DNA of 64,000 nt from contig NZ_BAVQ01000007.1 of NCBI RefSeq assembly GCF_000524475.1, positions 62,001-126,000 on the forward strand, written 5' to 3'. Source of the DNA: Tomitella biformata AHU 1821 (lineage in GTDB: Bacteria; Actinomycetota; Actinomycetes; Mycobacteriales; Mycobacteriaceae). Below are positions 35,920-43,963 of the stretch, piece after piece (the first letter of the stretch is position 1; every line of letters starts with the position of its first letter). The notes under the pieces were generated by a model that was not told the origin of the DNA, did no database searches, and worked only from the letters and a program-made list of their open reading frames with translations. Both the position numbers and the translations under genes were made by a program.

Positions 35920-35969
35920 CAGACCACAACGCCGGGCCTCCCCTCAGGGCGGCCCGGCGTTGTGGTCTG
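35920..35969. terminator. Bidirectional hairpin between tatB and mrp
   Basis: A perfect 19-bp stem (35920-35938 with 35951-35969) encloses a 12-nt loop. It lies between the stop codons of convergent tatB and mrp, 4 and 15 bp away respectively, and should terminate both. There is no clear T run (TTCAGG follows). Confidence 0.85.
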
Positions 35970-35983
35970 TTCAGGTCGGTGGG

Positions 35984-37117
35984 CTAGCCGCCCGCGGGAT
36001 TGATGTTCAGTGACATGCCCACGAGGCCCTTGCGGCGGACGGCGAGCTTGTCCGCCACCGCGATCAGTGCGGCTCCGGCTGGCGACTCGGGTGCGCTGAG
36101 CACGATCGGAACACCGGCATCGCCGGACTCGCGGACCGCGGTCTCGAGGGGGATCTGGCCGAGCAGGGGCACGTCCGCGCCCACCGCCCTGGTCAGGCTC
36201 GCCGCCACGGCCTCGCCGCCGCCGGCGCCGAAGATCTCCATGCGGGTGCCATCGGGCAGCTCCAGCCAGGACATGTTCTCGATGACGCCAGCGATCCGCT
36301 GACGGGTTTGCAGCGCGATCGCCCCGGCCCGCTCGGCGACCTCGGCGGCCGCCTGCTGTGGCGTGGTGACCACGAGGATCTCCGCGCCCGGGATCAGCTG
36401 TGCGACGGAGATGGCGATGTCGCCGGTACCCGGCGGCAGATCCAGCAGCAACACGTCAAGATCGCCCCAAAACACATCAGCCAGGAACTGTTGCAGCGCG
36501 CGGTGCAACATCGGGCCGCGCCAGACCACCGGCGCGTTGCCGGTGGTGAACTGGGCGATCGAGATCAGCTTCACCTCATGCGAGATGGGCGGCATGATCA
36601 TCTTCTCGACCTGAGTCGGCTTGGCGTCGGTGCCGAGCATGCGAGGCACCGAGTGGCCGTAGATATCCGCGTCGAGGACGCCGACGTTCAGGCCCTTGGC
36701 CGCGAGCGCGGCCGCCAGGTTGACCGTCACGCTGGACTTGCCCACGCCGCCCTTGCCGGAGGCCACCGCGTACACCCGGGTCATGGACCCTGGCTGTGCG
36801 AACGGGATGATCGGTTCCTCGGAATTGCCGCGCAGGCTGCGGCGCAACTCGGTGCGCTGCTCGTCGCTCATCACGTCGAGCTCCACCTTGATGGCGCTCA
36901 CCCCGGGCACATCGGCGACAGCCTTGGTGACCCGCTCGGTGATCTCAGAGCGCATCGGGCACCCGGCAATGGTGAGGTAGATACCAATGTCGACGCTTCC
37001 ATCGGGATGGATATCGACACTTTTAACCATCCCGAGTTCCGTAATTGGCTTGCGGATCTCAGGATCATCGACACGGGCTAACGCCGTTCGGACTGCGGAA
37101 TCAGTGAGCTCAGACAT
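35984..37117 (-). CDS. mrp: Mrp/ApbC/NBP35-family P-loop ATPase, iron-sulfur carrier-like
   Basis: This 377-residue protein has an N-terminal DUF59/MIP18 domain (about 5-85, with Cys53 in A-G-C-P-M) and a deviant-Walker ATPase with S-G-K-G-G-V-G-K-S-S at 120-129, L-D-A-D-I-Y-G-H-S-V-P and L-L-L-D-L-P-P-G-T-G-D. Such proteins carry or insert [4Fe-4S] clusters. The usual C-x-x-C cluster ligands near the C terminus are absent: the segment after V-I-E-N-M-S reads W-L-E-L-P-D-G-T-R. As I recall, mycobacterial Mrp (Rv1229c) shares this loss. The ATG has no ribosome site; TATGAT lies 8 nt upstream, suggesting leaderless transcription. Confidence 0.9.
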   Translation of the reverse strand: MSELTDSAVRTALARVDDPEIRKPITELGMVKSVDIHPDGSVDIGIYLTIAGCPMRSEITERVTKAVADVPGVSAIKVELDVMSDEQRTELRRSLRGNSEEPIIPFAQPGSMTRVYAVASGKGGVGKSSVTVNLAAALAAKGLNVGVLDADIYGHSVPRMLGTDAKPTQVEKMIMPPISHEVKLISIAQFTTGNAPVVWRGPMLHRALQQFLADVFWGDLDVLLLDLPPGTGDIAISVAQLIPGAEILVVTTPQQAAAEVAERAGAIALQTRQRIAGVIENMSWLELPDGTRMEIFGAGGGEAVAASLTRAVGADVPLLGQIPLETAVRESGDAGVPIVLSAPESPAGAALIAVADKLAVRRKGLVGMSLNINPAGG

Positions 37118-37236
37118 CGCTTCCGATCATAGGCTGAGCGATCTTGCCACGCGAACCTCGCAGCCGCATCGCTTAACGGGAATGAACATACAGCTTATGT
37201 CTACCCCACGCCCCGGTCATTGGCTTGCGGTGGCCT

Positions 37237-38367
37237 TCAGGCGGGTGGCGCGGGGCAATCGATAAAGCACGGCAGTTCGGGGATGGGGATGCTGATCCCG
37301 GGTGCTATGTCGATGTGTTTGACGTCGTCGACCGTGGGCGCGGGCGTGTCCTCCGGTGGCGGCAGCACGTCGGGCGTCGGGGCCGGTGTGAGGTCGGGCT
37401 GCGCGTCGATGGACTTCTCGCCCTCGCCGATCGGCGGAAGGTCGGATTCGGTCGGGTATGCCCCGGTACCATAGCCGATGGCCCAGGACTGCACGTTCTG
37501 GACGTATGCGGCGGAGTGGTTGTAGCGGAGGATCGCGGCCGCGGTCTGGCCGATATCGGACAGGTTGATGCCGGCCGAGCACAGGAGGCGGCCCGCCGCG
37601 AACGCCGCGTCGTAGACGTTGTTGGGGTCGACGATCCCGTCGTTATTGCCGTCGGCGCCGAAGGTGGACCAGGTGCCCGGCATGAACTGCATGGGTCCGA
37701 CAGCGCGGTCAAAGGCGGCGTCGCCGTCGAGAGCGCCGCCGTCGCTGTCGGTGATGACCGCGTTGCCCGGGAGATGTCCGTCCAGGACTGGGCCGAGGAT
37801 GCGGGTGGTCGTGTTGCCGTTGATGTCCGCCCGGCCGCCGCTGGCATGGCCGGACTCGACCTTGCCGATACCCGCGAGCAGGTTCCACGGCAGCGCGCAG
37901 ACGGGCTGGACCGTGGCCATCAGGTCGGCGGCGTGCTGATAGGCGTGCATTATGATGCCCGGGATGCCGAGGGGTCCGGGGGCGAGCTGCGCCAGCGGGC
38001 CAGGCAGGGCGGCGGGATTCGCCGAGCCGGCGGCGACAACTGGCACAGCGGCAGTCCGATATTCCGGGATGGGCCGCAACGCCGACGGCACGATGCCCAC
38101 GTGCTCGGTGACTGCGGGCTCGGTGACTGTGGGCAGGGCGATGAGGGGGCCGGCGCTCCCGGAGGCTGGAGCGCTGAGCAGCTGCAGCAGATTGACCGGC
38201 TGCTGCTGGGCGCCCTCGGAGGCGACGGGAGCGGCCGCAGCCAGGCCCGTCAGGCCCAGGGGCAACAGTGCGATCAGCGCGAGAGTGGACGTGCGTCGAC
38301 CAAAAGTGAACAACCAGGATTTGGCCACCGGCACGACCCCCAAGCATCGATGTGAAGCGACTGTCAC
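37237..38367 (-). CDS. Secreted lytic murein transglycosylase (SLT_2/MltB-like), Rv1230c-like
   Basis: This 376-residue protein has a Sec-type signal (basic n-region to 25, hydrophobic 28-46, A-A-A-A-P-V-A cleavage region), a linker, and an MltB-type lysozyme-like domain. The catalytic glutamate is probably Glu171 in I-G-K-V-E-S-G-H, followed by A-V-G-P-M-Q-F-M-P-G-T-W and D-G-N-N-D-G-I-V-D-P. The C-terminal 70 residues are proline- and aspartate-rich. It should cleave peptidoglycan outside the membrane. The start is GTG 38367 or GTG 38328, the latter with a nearby GGGGG and a shorter n-region. mrp follows 119 bp downstream on the same strand. Confidence 0.85.
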   Translation of the reverse strand: MTVASHRCLGVVPVAKSWLFTFGRRTSTLALIALLPLGLTGLAAAAPVASEGAQQQPVNLLQLLSAPASGSAGPLIALPTVTEPAVTEHVGIVPSALRPIPEYRTAAVPVVAAGSANPAALPGPLAQLAPGPLGIPGIIMHAYQHAADLMATVQPVCALPWNLLAGIGKVESGHASGGRADINGNTTTRILGPVLDGHLPGNAVITDSDGGALDGDAAFDRAVGPMQFMPGTWSTFGADGNNDGIVDPNNVYDAAFAAGRLLCSAGINLSDIGQTAAAILRYNHSAAYVQNVQSWAIGYGTGAYPTESDLPPIGEGEKSIDAQPDLTPAPTPDVLPPPEDTPAPTVDDVKHIDIAPGISIPIPELPCFIDCPAPPA

Positions 38368-38428
38368 TCAACTGTGACTGAGGATACATACCGGCGCGGC
38401 GGCGCGGGGCCCTATCCCGGAGCCGGGG

Positions 38429-38956
38429 CTATTCGTGTGCGCTCGGCGGGGCCGAGGCCGGCGGGGGACCAGGATTGTTCTGAGCTACCAGCAGCTCGCG
38501 AATCTCGTCGAGCTCCCGGCGCAGATAGTCGCGGGTGGCGACCTCGCCCACCGCCAGCCGCAGCGCCGCGAGCTCGCGGGCCAGGAACTCGGTGTCGGCC
38601 TTGGTTTGGGCCGCGCGGGTGCGATCCTCCTTGAGGGAGACCTTGTCCCGGTTCTCCTGCCGGTTCTGCGCCAGCAGGATGAGCGGGGCGGCGTAGGCGG
38701 CCTGGGTGGAGAAGGCCAGGTTGAGGAGGATGAACGGGTACGGGTCCCAGCGGAGGGTGACCGCGAAAACGTTCAAGAGGATCCACACGATCACGATCAC
38801 GGTCTGGATCGCCAGGTAGCGGACGGTCCCGAAGAAGCGGGCCACCCCCTCGATGGTGCGGCCGGCGGCCTCGGGGTCCAGGTGCAGCTGCAGCCGGTGG
38901 CGATCGCGCGGTGTATCCAGGCGCTGGGAGGTGGTGCTGACCTTCTTCTCAGCCAT
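38429..38956 (-). CDS. DUF1003 membrane protein (Rv1231c-like)
   Basis: This 175-residue protein belongs to the DUF1003 family: two transmembrane helices (about 45-65 and 73-95) around the conserved D-P-Y-P-F-I-L-L-N-L-A-F-S-T-Q-A-A-Y-A-A block, followed by a basic/acidic coiled-coil region and a proline-rich end. GGAGG lies 8 nt before the ATG, inside the end of the preceding gene, with which it overlaps by 8 bases. It always travels with the MgtE-like cytosolic protein in mycobacteria (Rv1231c-Rv1232c), which suggests the two form a complex, possibly in divalent-cation handling. No direct function is known. Confidence 0.85.
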   Translation of the reverse strand: MAEKKVSTTSQRLDTPRDRHRLQLHLDPEAAGRTIEGVARFFGTVRYLAIQTVIVIVWILLNVFAVTLRWDPYPFILLNLAFSTQAAYAAPLILLAQNRQENRDKVSLKEDRTRAAQTKADTEFLARELAALRLAVGEVATRDYLRRELDEIRELLVAQNNPGPPPASAPPSAHE

Positions 38957-40259
38957 TGATTGCGCCTCCGCTCTTGATCTCGTGCACCGTCGGGTCATCT
39001 TGGCGCTCGCGCCAATCCACGGGGAGCAGGTGGTCCAGCACGTCGTCGACGCTGACGGCGCCGAGGAGATGGTTCTGGTCGTCGAGCACGGGCCCGCACA
39101 CCAGGTTGTAGGTGGCGAAATACCGGGTGACGGCTGCCAGGGTGTCGGCCGGGTCCAGGCGTGGCAGATCCGCGTCGAGGACGCCCGCGACGAGTTCCGC
39201 AGGGGGCTCGCGCAGCAAGCCCTGCAGATGCACACAACCGAGGTAGCGCCCGGTGGGTGTGGCGGTGGGCGGGCGGACCACGAAGGCCATGGATGCGAGC
39301 GCCGGGGTGAGGTCCGGGTTCCGGAGCCGGGCGAGAGCTTCGGCGACCGTCGTGTTCGGGGTCAGGACGACGGGCTTCGGGGTCATCATGCCGCCGGCGG
39401 TGTCGGGCGAGTGCTCTAGGAGGCGGCGCACCGGCTCCGAGTCCTCAGGGTCCATCAACCGCAACAGGGCCTCGGCCTCGGGCGCCGCCAACTCGCCCAG
39501 CAGGTCGGCGGCGTCATCCGGATCCATCGCCTCGAGCAGGTCCACCGCGCGCTTCTCCCCAAGGTGGGTGAGCACGTCGGTCTGGTCGTCCGCGGGGAGC
39601 TCCTGCACCACGTCGGCCAGCCGCTCGTCGTCGAAGGCGTCCGCGAGCTCGTGGCGGCGCTTGTCTGGCAGATCCCGCATCGCCCGCGCGACGTCCGCGG
39701 GGTGCATCCCCTCGAACTGCGCGAGCAGCTGGGTCGTGCCCTGGCCGGGCAGTGTGAGGGAGTGCTGGCTCAGCCCCTGGACGTTTTTCCACTCCGTGAC
39801 GTGGATTGCACCGCGCCGGGCCAGCCGATGCCGGTGCCGGCGGACGGCCACCCGGGCGACCATCCAGTCCCGGCTGCGGGTGCGTTCCAGGCCGAGGTCG
39901 ACCACGATGGCGTCGACATCGGCCAGCTCGGGTATCCCAGGATCGCGGATCTGGACCTTCGAGTCCAAGACCTGCGCCACGACGAGGGTCTCGGAGGGGC
40001 GCTGGTTGAATTGGCGCAGTGACACCGTGCCGGTCGCCAGGGTCACGGACGTGATGTCCATCGAGGTCACCCGCAGGATCGGCACGAAAATGCGCCGCCG
40101 CGTCAGCATCTCGACGACCAGGCCCAGCACGCGTGGGGGAGCGGCCCCCAGGCGGAGGCTGATCACCACGTCACGGACTCGCCCGATCGACTCGCCGTCG
40201 GGACCCAGGACCGCCAAGCCGACCATTCGCGCCGCGAACACCTTGCTCACCTGTCCCAT
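38949..40259 (-). CDS. Soluble MgtE-like protein: PRC-barrel, MgtE N-domain and CBS pair, no channel domain
   Basis: This 436-residue protein starts with PRC-barrel-like segments (about 8-150), then an MgtE N-terminal domain (about 175-280) with the repeated acidic helices M-H-P-A-D-V-A-R-A-M, D-D-A-A-D-L-L-G-E-L and L-R-L-M-D-P-E-D, then two CBS domains (about 290-425). The transmembrane Mg2+ channel domain of true MgtE is missing. It resembles Rv1232c. It could sense Mg2+ or nucleotides for a partner, the DUF1003 protein being the obvious candidate. The ATG has TAGCCT 7 nt upstream and no Shine-Dalgarno, so it is likely leaderless. The citrate-lyase-like gene diverges from it. Confidence 0.85.
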   Translation of the reverse strand: MGQVSKVFAARMVGLAVLGPDGESIGRVRDVVISLRLGAAPPRVLGLVVEMLTRRRIFVPILRVTSMDITSVTLATGTVSLRQFNQRPSETLVVAQVLDSKVQIRDPGIPELADVDAIVVDLGLERTRSRDWMVARVAVRRHRHRLARRGAIHVTEWKNVQGLSQHSLTLPGQGTTQLLAQFEGMHPADVARAMRDLPDKRRHELADAFDDERLADVVQELPADDQTDVLTHLGEKRAVDLLEAMDPDDAADLLGELAAPEAEALLRLMDPEDSEPVRRLLEHSPDTAGGMMTPKPVVLTPNTTVAEALARLRNPDLTPALASMAFVVRPPTATPTGRYLGCVHLQGLLREPPAELVAGVLDADLPRLDPADTLAAVTRYFATYNLVCGPVLDDQNHLLGAVSVDDVLDHLLPVDWRERQDDPTVHEIKSGGAING

Positions 40260-40337
40260 GGCTGAAAGGCTAGAGGCTGTGGGCTGGCGATGTGCGGTTC
40301 GGTCCAGTAAAACTTTCCCCGAGGAGTGGTGTTCGCA

Positions 40338-41318
40338 GTGGACAACGTTCGTGACCGGCCCAGACGCTCAGTGCTCGCCGTGCCCGGCAGCAGCGCGAAG
40401 ATGATCGCCAAGGCCAAGACGCTGCCGGCCGACGCGGTCTTCCTAGATCTGGAGGACGCCGTCGCGCCGCTGGCCAAGGAGGAGTCGAGGCAGCGGATCG
40501 TGGAGGCCCTCAACTCCGACGGCTGGGGCGGGCAGATCAAGTCGGTGCGGGTAAACGACTGGACGACGCCGTGGACCCACGCCGACGTCATCGCGGTGGT
40601 CGCCGGCGCAGGGGCGCGACTGGACGCTATTCTGCTGCCCAAGGTCACCGACCCCGTGCAGGTGCAGGCGCTCGATCTGCTGCTCACCCAGTTGGAGCAG
40701 TTGCATGGCCTCGAGCGTGGGCGCATCGGGATCGAGGCTCAGATCGAGGATGCTCGGGGCCTGCTGGCCATCAACGCGATTGCCGCCGCCAGCCCGCGAC
40801 TGCAGACGCTCGTGTTCGGCCCGGCGGACTTCATGGCGAGCCTGAACATGCGGACGCTGGTCGTCGGAGAGCAGCCGGACGGCTATGACACCGGCGACGC
40901 CTACCACCATGTGCTGATGTCGATCCTCGTCGCGGCGCGGGCACACGGGTTGCAGGCCATCGATGGCCCGTACCTGCAGATCAAAGACTTGGATGCGTTC
41001 CGGCGCTCGGCGGCCCGCACGGCGGGCCTCGGCTTCGACGGCAAGTGGGTGCTGCATCCGACGCAGATTGACGCCGGCAATGAGGTTTTCAGCCCGCGGC
41101 TGTCAGACTATGACCACGCGGAGCTGATCGTCGCCGCATATGAGCACCACACCTCCGCCGCGGGCGGCGCTCGTGGCGCGGCCATGCTCGGTGATGAAAT
41201 GATCGATGAGGCGAGCAATAAGATGGCGAGGGTGATCGCCGCGAAGGGCCGGGCCGCGGGGATGGCTCGTACCGTGGAGTTCACACCGCCCGACAGCACA
41301 GGAGCCAAGAGCACATAA
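40338..41318 (+). CDS. HpcH/HpaI aldolase/citrate-lyase-beta-like CoA-ester lyase
   Basis: This 326-residue TIM-barrel enzyme has the CitE/malyl-CoA lyase features: R-S-V-L-A-V-P-G-S-S near the N terminus, L-D-L-E-D-A-V with the metal-site region, P-K-V, the magnesium glutamate in I-G-I-E-A-Q-I-E-D-A-R-G, and F-G-P-A-D-F. The family cleaves or forms malyl-CoA, citramalyl-CoA or related esters; no citrate-lyase alpha or acyl carrier subunit is adjacent, so true citrate lyase is unlikely. I chose the GTG at 40338, 11 nt after GAGGAG; GTGs at 40326 and 40329 are too close to that site. Its stop overlaps the next ATG by one base (TAATG). Confidence 0.78.
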   Translation: MDNVRDRPRRSVLAVPGSSAKMIAKAKTLPADAVFLDLEDAVAPLAKEESRQRIVEALNSDGWGGQIKSVRVNDWTTPWTHADVIAVVAGAGARLDAILLPKVTDPVQVQALDLLLTQLEQLHGLERGRIGIEAQIEDARGLLAINAIAAASPRLQTLVFGPADFMASLNMRTLVVGEQPDGYDTGDAYHHVLMSILVAARAHGLQAIDGPYLQIKDLDAFRRSAARTAGLGFDGKWVLHPTQIDAGNEVFSPRLSDYDHAELIVAAYEHHTSAAGGARGAAMLGDEMIDEASNKMARVIAAKGRAAGMARTVEFTPPDSTGAKST

Positions 41319-41809
41319 TGACTAATCCCATTGGGGGCGTCGGTTCGCCGCGCAGGCAGGGACTGCCGACGCCGCCGACCGGCTGGCCGATCGGCTCGTA
41401 CAAGACCTACGCCGAGGCGCAGCGCGCGGTGGACTTTCTGTCCGACGAGCAATTCCCCGTCCAGCACGTGACCATCGTGGGCGTGGACCTGATGCAGGTT
41501 GAGCGCGTTTTGGGCCGGTTGACCTGGCGCAAGGTGATCGGCGGCGGGCTGGTGTCCGGCGCCTGGCTCGGCGTGTTCTTCGGGTTGCTGCTCGGCATCG
41601 TCACCGGCGGCTTCGTGCAGCCGCTGCTACTGGGCCTGGTGGGCGGGCTCATCTTCGGCGTTATCTCCACCTCGGTGCCGTATGCGGCGACGAAGGGCCA
41701 GCGAGACTTCTCGTCGACGATGCAGCTGGTCGCCGGGCGCTACGACGTGCTGTGCGAGCCCGGTCAGGCGGAGCAGGCGCGGGATATGCTCGCGAAATTG
41801 GCGCTGTGA
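41318..41809 (+). CDS. Glycine-rich membrane protein, general-stress 17M-like (Rv1234-like)
   Basis: This 163-residue protein has an N-terminal soluble segment with the motif G-W-P-I-G-S-Y-K-T-Y-A-E-A-Q-R-A-V-D-F-L-S, then two long glycine-rich hydrophobic helices (about 72-95 and 98-122), then a short C-terminal domain. It matches the actinobacterial general stress protein 17M-like group and corresponds to Rv1234 by position. The ATG overlaps the stop of the CoA-ester-lyase gene, so the two are probably co-translated. The function is unknown. Confidence 0.78.
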   Translation: MTNPIGGVGSPRRQGLPTPPTGWPIGSYKTYAEAQRAVDFLSDEQFPVQHVTIVGVDLMQVERVLGRLTWRKVIGGGLVSGAWLGVFFGLLLGIVTGGFVQPLLLGLVGGLIFGVISTSVPYAATKGQRDFSSTMQLVAGRYDVLCEPGQAEQARDMLAKLAL

Positions 41810-41820
41810 CGTTTTAACGT

Positions 41821-43200
41821 TCAGCCCGGCTGTTGGCCCAAGCGGGTCAGCAGCAGGGTCTCGGCTACGGCGCAGCGCTCGATCTCGCCGGGGTCCACGC
41901 TCTCGTTGGGCGCGTGGATGGCGCAGGACGGCTCCTCCACGCCGATCAACGCGATCTCGGCCTCGGGGTGCGCAGTGGCCAGCGCGGTGCACAGTGGGAT
42001 TGAGCCGCCCTGGCCGCTGGTCACGACAGGCCGCCCGAACGCGTCGGCCAGCGCCTGCGTGAGCACCGCATAGCCGGGGCCGTCGACGCGGGCCTGGAAC
42101 GGCCGGCCGACGGGTTCCCGCTCGATGGTCAGTCGCGCGCCCCACGGCGTGTGCGCAAGCAGATGGGCCGCCAGCGCATCCTGGGCCGCCACCGGGTCCA
42201 TGCCGGGCGGGACGCGTAGGTTCAGCCGGGCCTCGGCGTTGGGCTGCACGGCGGCGGCGGATCCGAGGACGGATGGGCAGTCGATTCCGAGGACGGTCAA
42301 CGCCGGTCTGGCCCAGACCATCTCGGCGACCTCCCCAGATCCGGTGAGGGCGACGCCATCGAGCACGCCGGCGTCGGCGCGGAAGCGGGACTCGGGATAG
42401 GTGACCCCGTCCCAACCCTGTGCGGCCTCGAGTCCATCGATGGTGGTGTCGCCGTTGGCATCCCGCAGCGAGGCGAGCATCGAGATCAGGGCGGCCAACG
42501 CGTCGGGCGCGGCGCCGCCGAACATCCCCGAGTGCACCTCGCCGCGCAGGGTCTCAACGCGCACATCGACATTCGCGATTCCGCGCAGCGTGGTGGTCAG
42601 AGTCGGCTCGCCGACTGCCACGTTGCCCGAGTCCGCGATGACGATCAGGTCGGCAGCGAACAGCTCTGGGCGCTTCGCCACCAGGTCCTCGAGCCCGCCG
42701 CCGCCAGTCTCCTCCGAGCCCTCCGCAACGATGCGGACACCCACGGGGAGCGGGCCATCCGCCGCCAGGGCGCGCAGCGCGGTCAAGTGCATGACGAGAT
42801 TGCCCTTGCAGTCGGCGGCGCCGCGTCCGTACCAACGGCCGTCCCGATCGGTTAGCGTCAGCGGTTCCGAGTCCCAGAGCGCCAGATCGCCCAGCGGCTG
42901 AATATCGTAGTGGCAGTAGAGCAATACCGTCGGGGCGCCGGCCGGCGCGGGGTGGTGGCCCAGCACCGCGTCGCTGCCGTCGGAGGTGCGCACCAGCGTG
43001 GTGTCCGTGATGCCCGCAGCGATGAACGCGTCCCGCACCCACACCGCCGCCCGTTCGCACTCCGCCGGCGGTGCCTGCAGCGGGTCGGCGATCGAGCGGA
43101 TCGCGACCAGCGCAGCGAGGTCCGCACGGGCCGCCGGCATCAGCGCGCGCACCCGGTCTCGAATCTGTTGCGTTGGGATCATCGGATGCGTTGGCGACAT
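41821..43200 (-). CDS. M20 family metallopeptidase (dipeptidase)
   Basis: This 459-residue enzyme is of the M20A/CNDP dipeptidase type. Metal ligands are recognisable in H-Y-D-I-Q-P (His and Asp), G-A-A-D-C-K-G (bridging Asp), E-G-S-E-E-T-G (catalytic and metal Glu pair) and the late H-A-P-N-E-S (His). The dimerisation insert lies near 190-340. It should hydrolyse dipeptides or N-acyl amino acids in the cytoplasm. The ATG at 43200 is 7 nt from AGAGG; in-frame starts at 43182 and 43251 are alternatives. It converges with the stress-protein gene, 11 bp away. Confidence 0.87.
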   Translation of the reverse strand: MSPTHPMIPTQQIRDRVRALMPAARADLAALVAIRSIADPLQAPPAECERAAVWVRDAFIAAGITDTTLVRTSDGSDAVLGHHPAPAGAPTVLLYCHYDIQPLGDLALWDSEPLTLTDRDGRWYGRGAADCKGNLVMHLTALRALAADGPLPVGVRIVAEGSEETGGGGLEDLVAKRPELFAADLIVIADSGNVAVGEPTLTTTLRGIANVDVRVETLRGEVHSGMFGGAAPDALAALISMLASLRDANGDTTIDGLEAAQGWDGVTYPESRFRADAGVLDGVALTGSGEVAEMVWARPALTVLGIDCPSVLGSAAAVQPNAEARLNLRVPPGMDPVAAQDALAAHLLAHTPWGARLTIEREPVGRPFQARVDGPGYAVLTQALADAFGRPVVTSGQGGSIPLCTALATAHPEAEIALIGVEEPSCAIHAPNESVDPGEIERCAVAETLLLTRLGQQPG

Positions 43201-43312
43201 TGCGCGGCCTCTTCCCGAGTAGGCATGAGCATTTGCCGTCCACTTTGCCACCCGGGTGCCGCACTGCGCCCGTTCGCCGGTCGGCCGGGCCGACTCGGGT
43301 TAGATGGGCACC

Positions 43313-43906
43313 ATGGCGCAGAACGTGGCAGCAACGGTAAAGGCACACCTGGTTGAGCGATTCGGCGAGCCGTCGGCCAGCGCGTCGGTGACATTCCTCG
43401 GGCTCGAGGCGGTGGATGTGCTGTGCTTCGCGGACAACGGGGTAGTCCGGTACGCGTCGGTGGGCTGCGCGCGAACCCCGATGAACGACCCGACGCAGAT
43501 CCTCAATGACCCCCACCTGGGCCCACGCGCGGAGGTCATCATCTCGATCCGCAACGTGGGCGTGCACCCCAACGGTCTGCACCGGCGCGTCGCGGTACTG
43601 GCGGCGGCCCCGGCGGTCGAGGGTGTGGTCCTGGCGGCCGACGGGCTGATGGACTTGGGCGAGCCGCTCTGGGACGGCTCCCGATTTTCCGCGGTGCTGC
43701 TCGGCCCGTCGGACGTGCCGGACTTGGCGCTGGCCGCGCCCGCCGATGCCGAGCCGCGCGACCCAGTGCAGTTCCTCGAGGCCGTGCCCATCACCGCCAC
43801 AGAAGCCGCGTGGGTGCGGGTGCGCGGCGCGGAGGCACTGCGCGAGGCCTGGGCCGAGGCCAAGATCGACGTCACCGACCCCACTCGAGGGCCCGTGACG
43901 CTCTGA
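43313..43906 (+). CDS. Suppressor-of-fused (SUFU) domain protein
   Basis: This 197-residue protein has the bacterial SUFU-like fold. Recognisable blocks are V-D-V-L-C-F in the first strands, R-Y-A-S-V-G-C-A-R-T-P-M, R-A-E-V-I-I-S-I-R, and the later G-S-R-F-S-A-V-L-L-G and F-L-E-A-V-P-I-T-A-T-E-A-A-W-V segments. Bacterial SUFU domains often act as immunity proteins in polymorphic toxin systems, but stand-alone chromosomal copies like this are common in actinobacteria and have no assigned role. No toxin gene is adjacent. The ATG at 43313 has no clear ribosome site; an ATG nine bases earlier is also possible. Confidence 0.78.
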   Translation: MAQNVAATVKAHLVERFGEPSASASVTFLGLEAVDVLCFADNGVVRYASVGCARTPMNDPTQILNDPHLGPRAEVIISIRNVGVHPNGLHRRVAVLAAAPAVEGVVLAADGLMDLGEPLWDGSRFSAVLLGPSDVPDLALAAPADAEPRDPVQFLEAVPITATEAAWVRVRGAEALREAWAEAKIDVTDPTRGPVTL

Positions 43907-43963
43907 GCTGGGGTGGGCGCCCCACTTCGGCGGGCTGGGGCGGCGCGCTGACAGAATAGTCGG

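Noticed and set aside
40260-40337. Possible Mg2+ riboswitch between the MgtE-like and CoA-ester-lyase genes
   Set aside because: The 78-bp gap is too short, and both genes have simple initiation signals (leaderless hexamer and GAGGAG).
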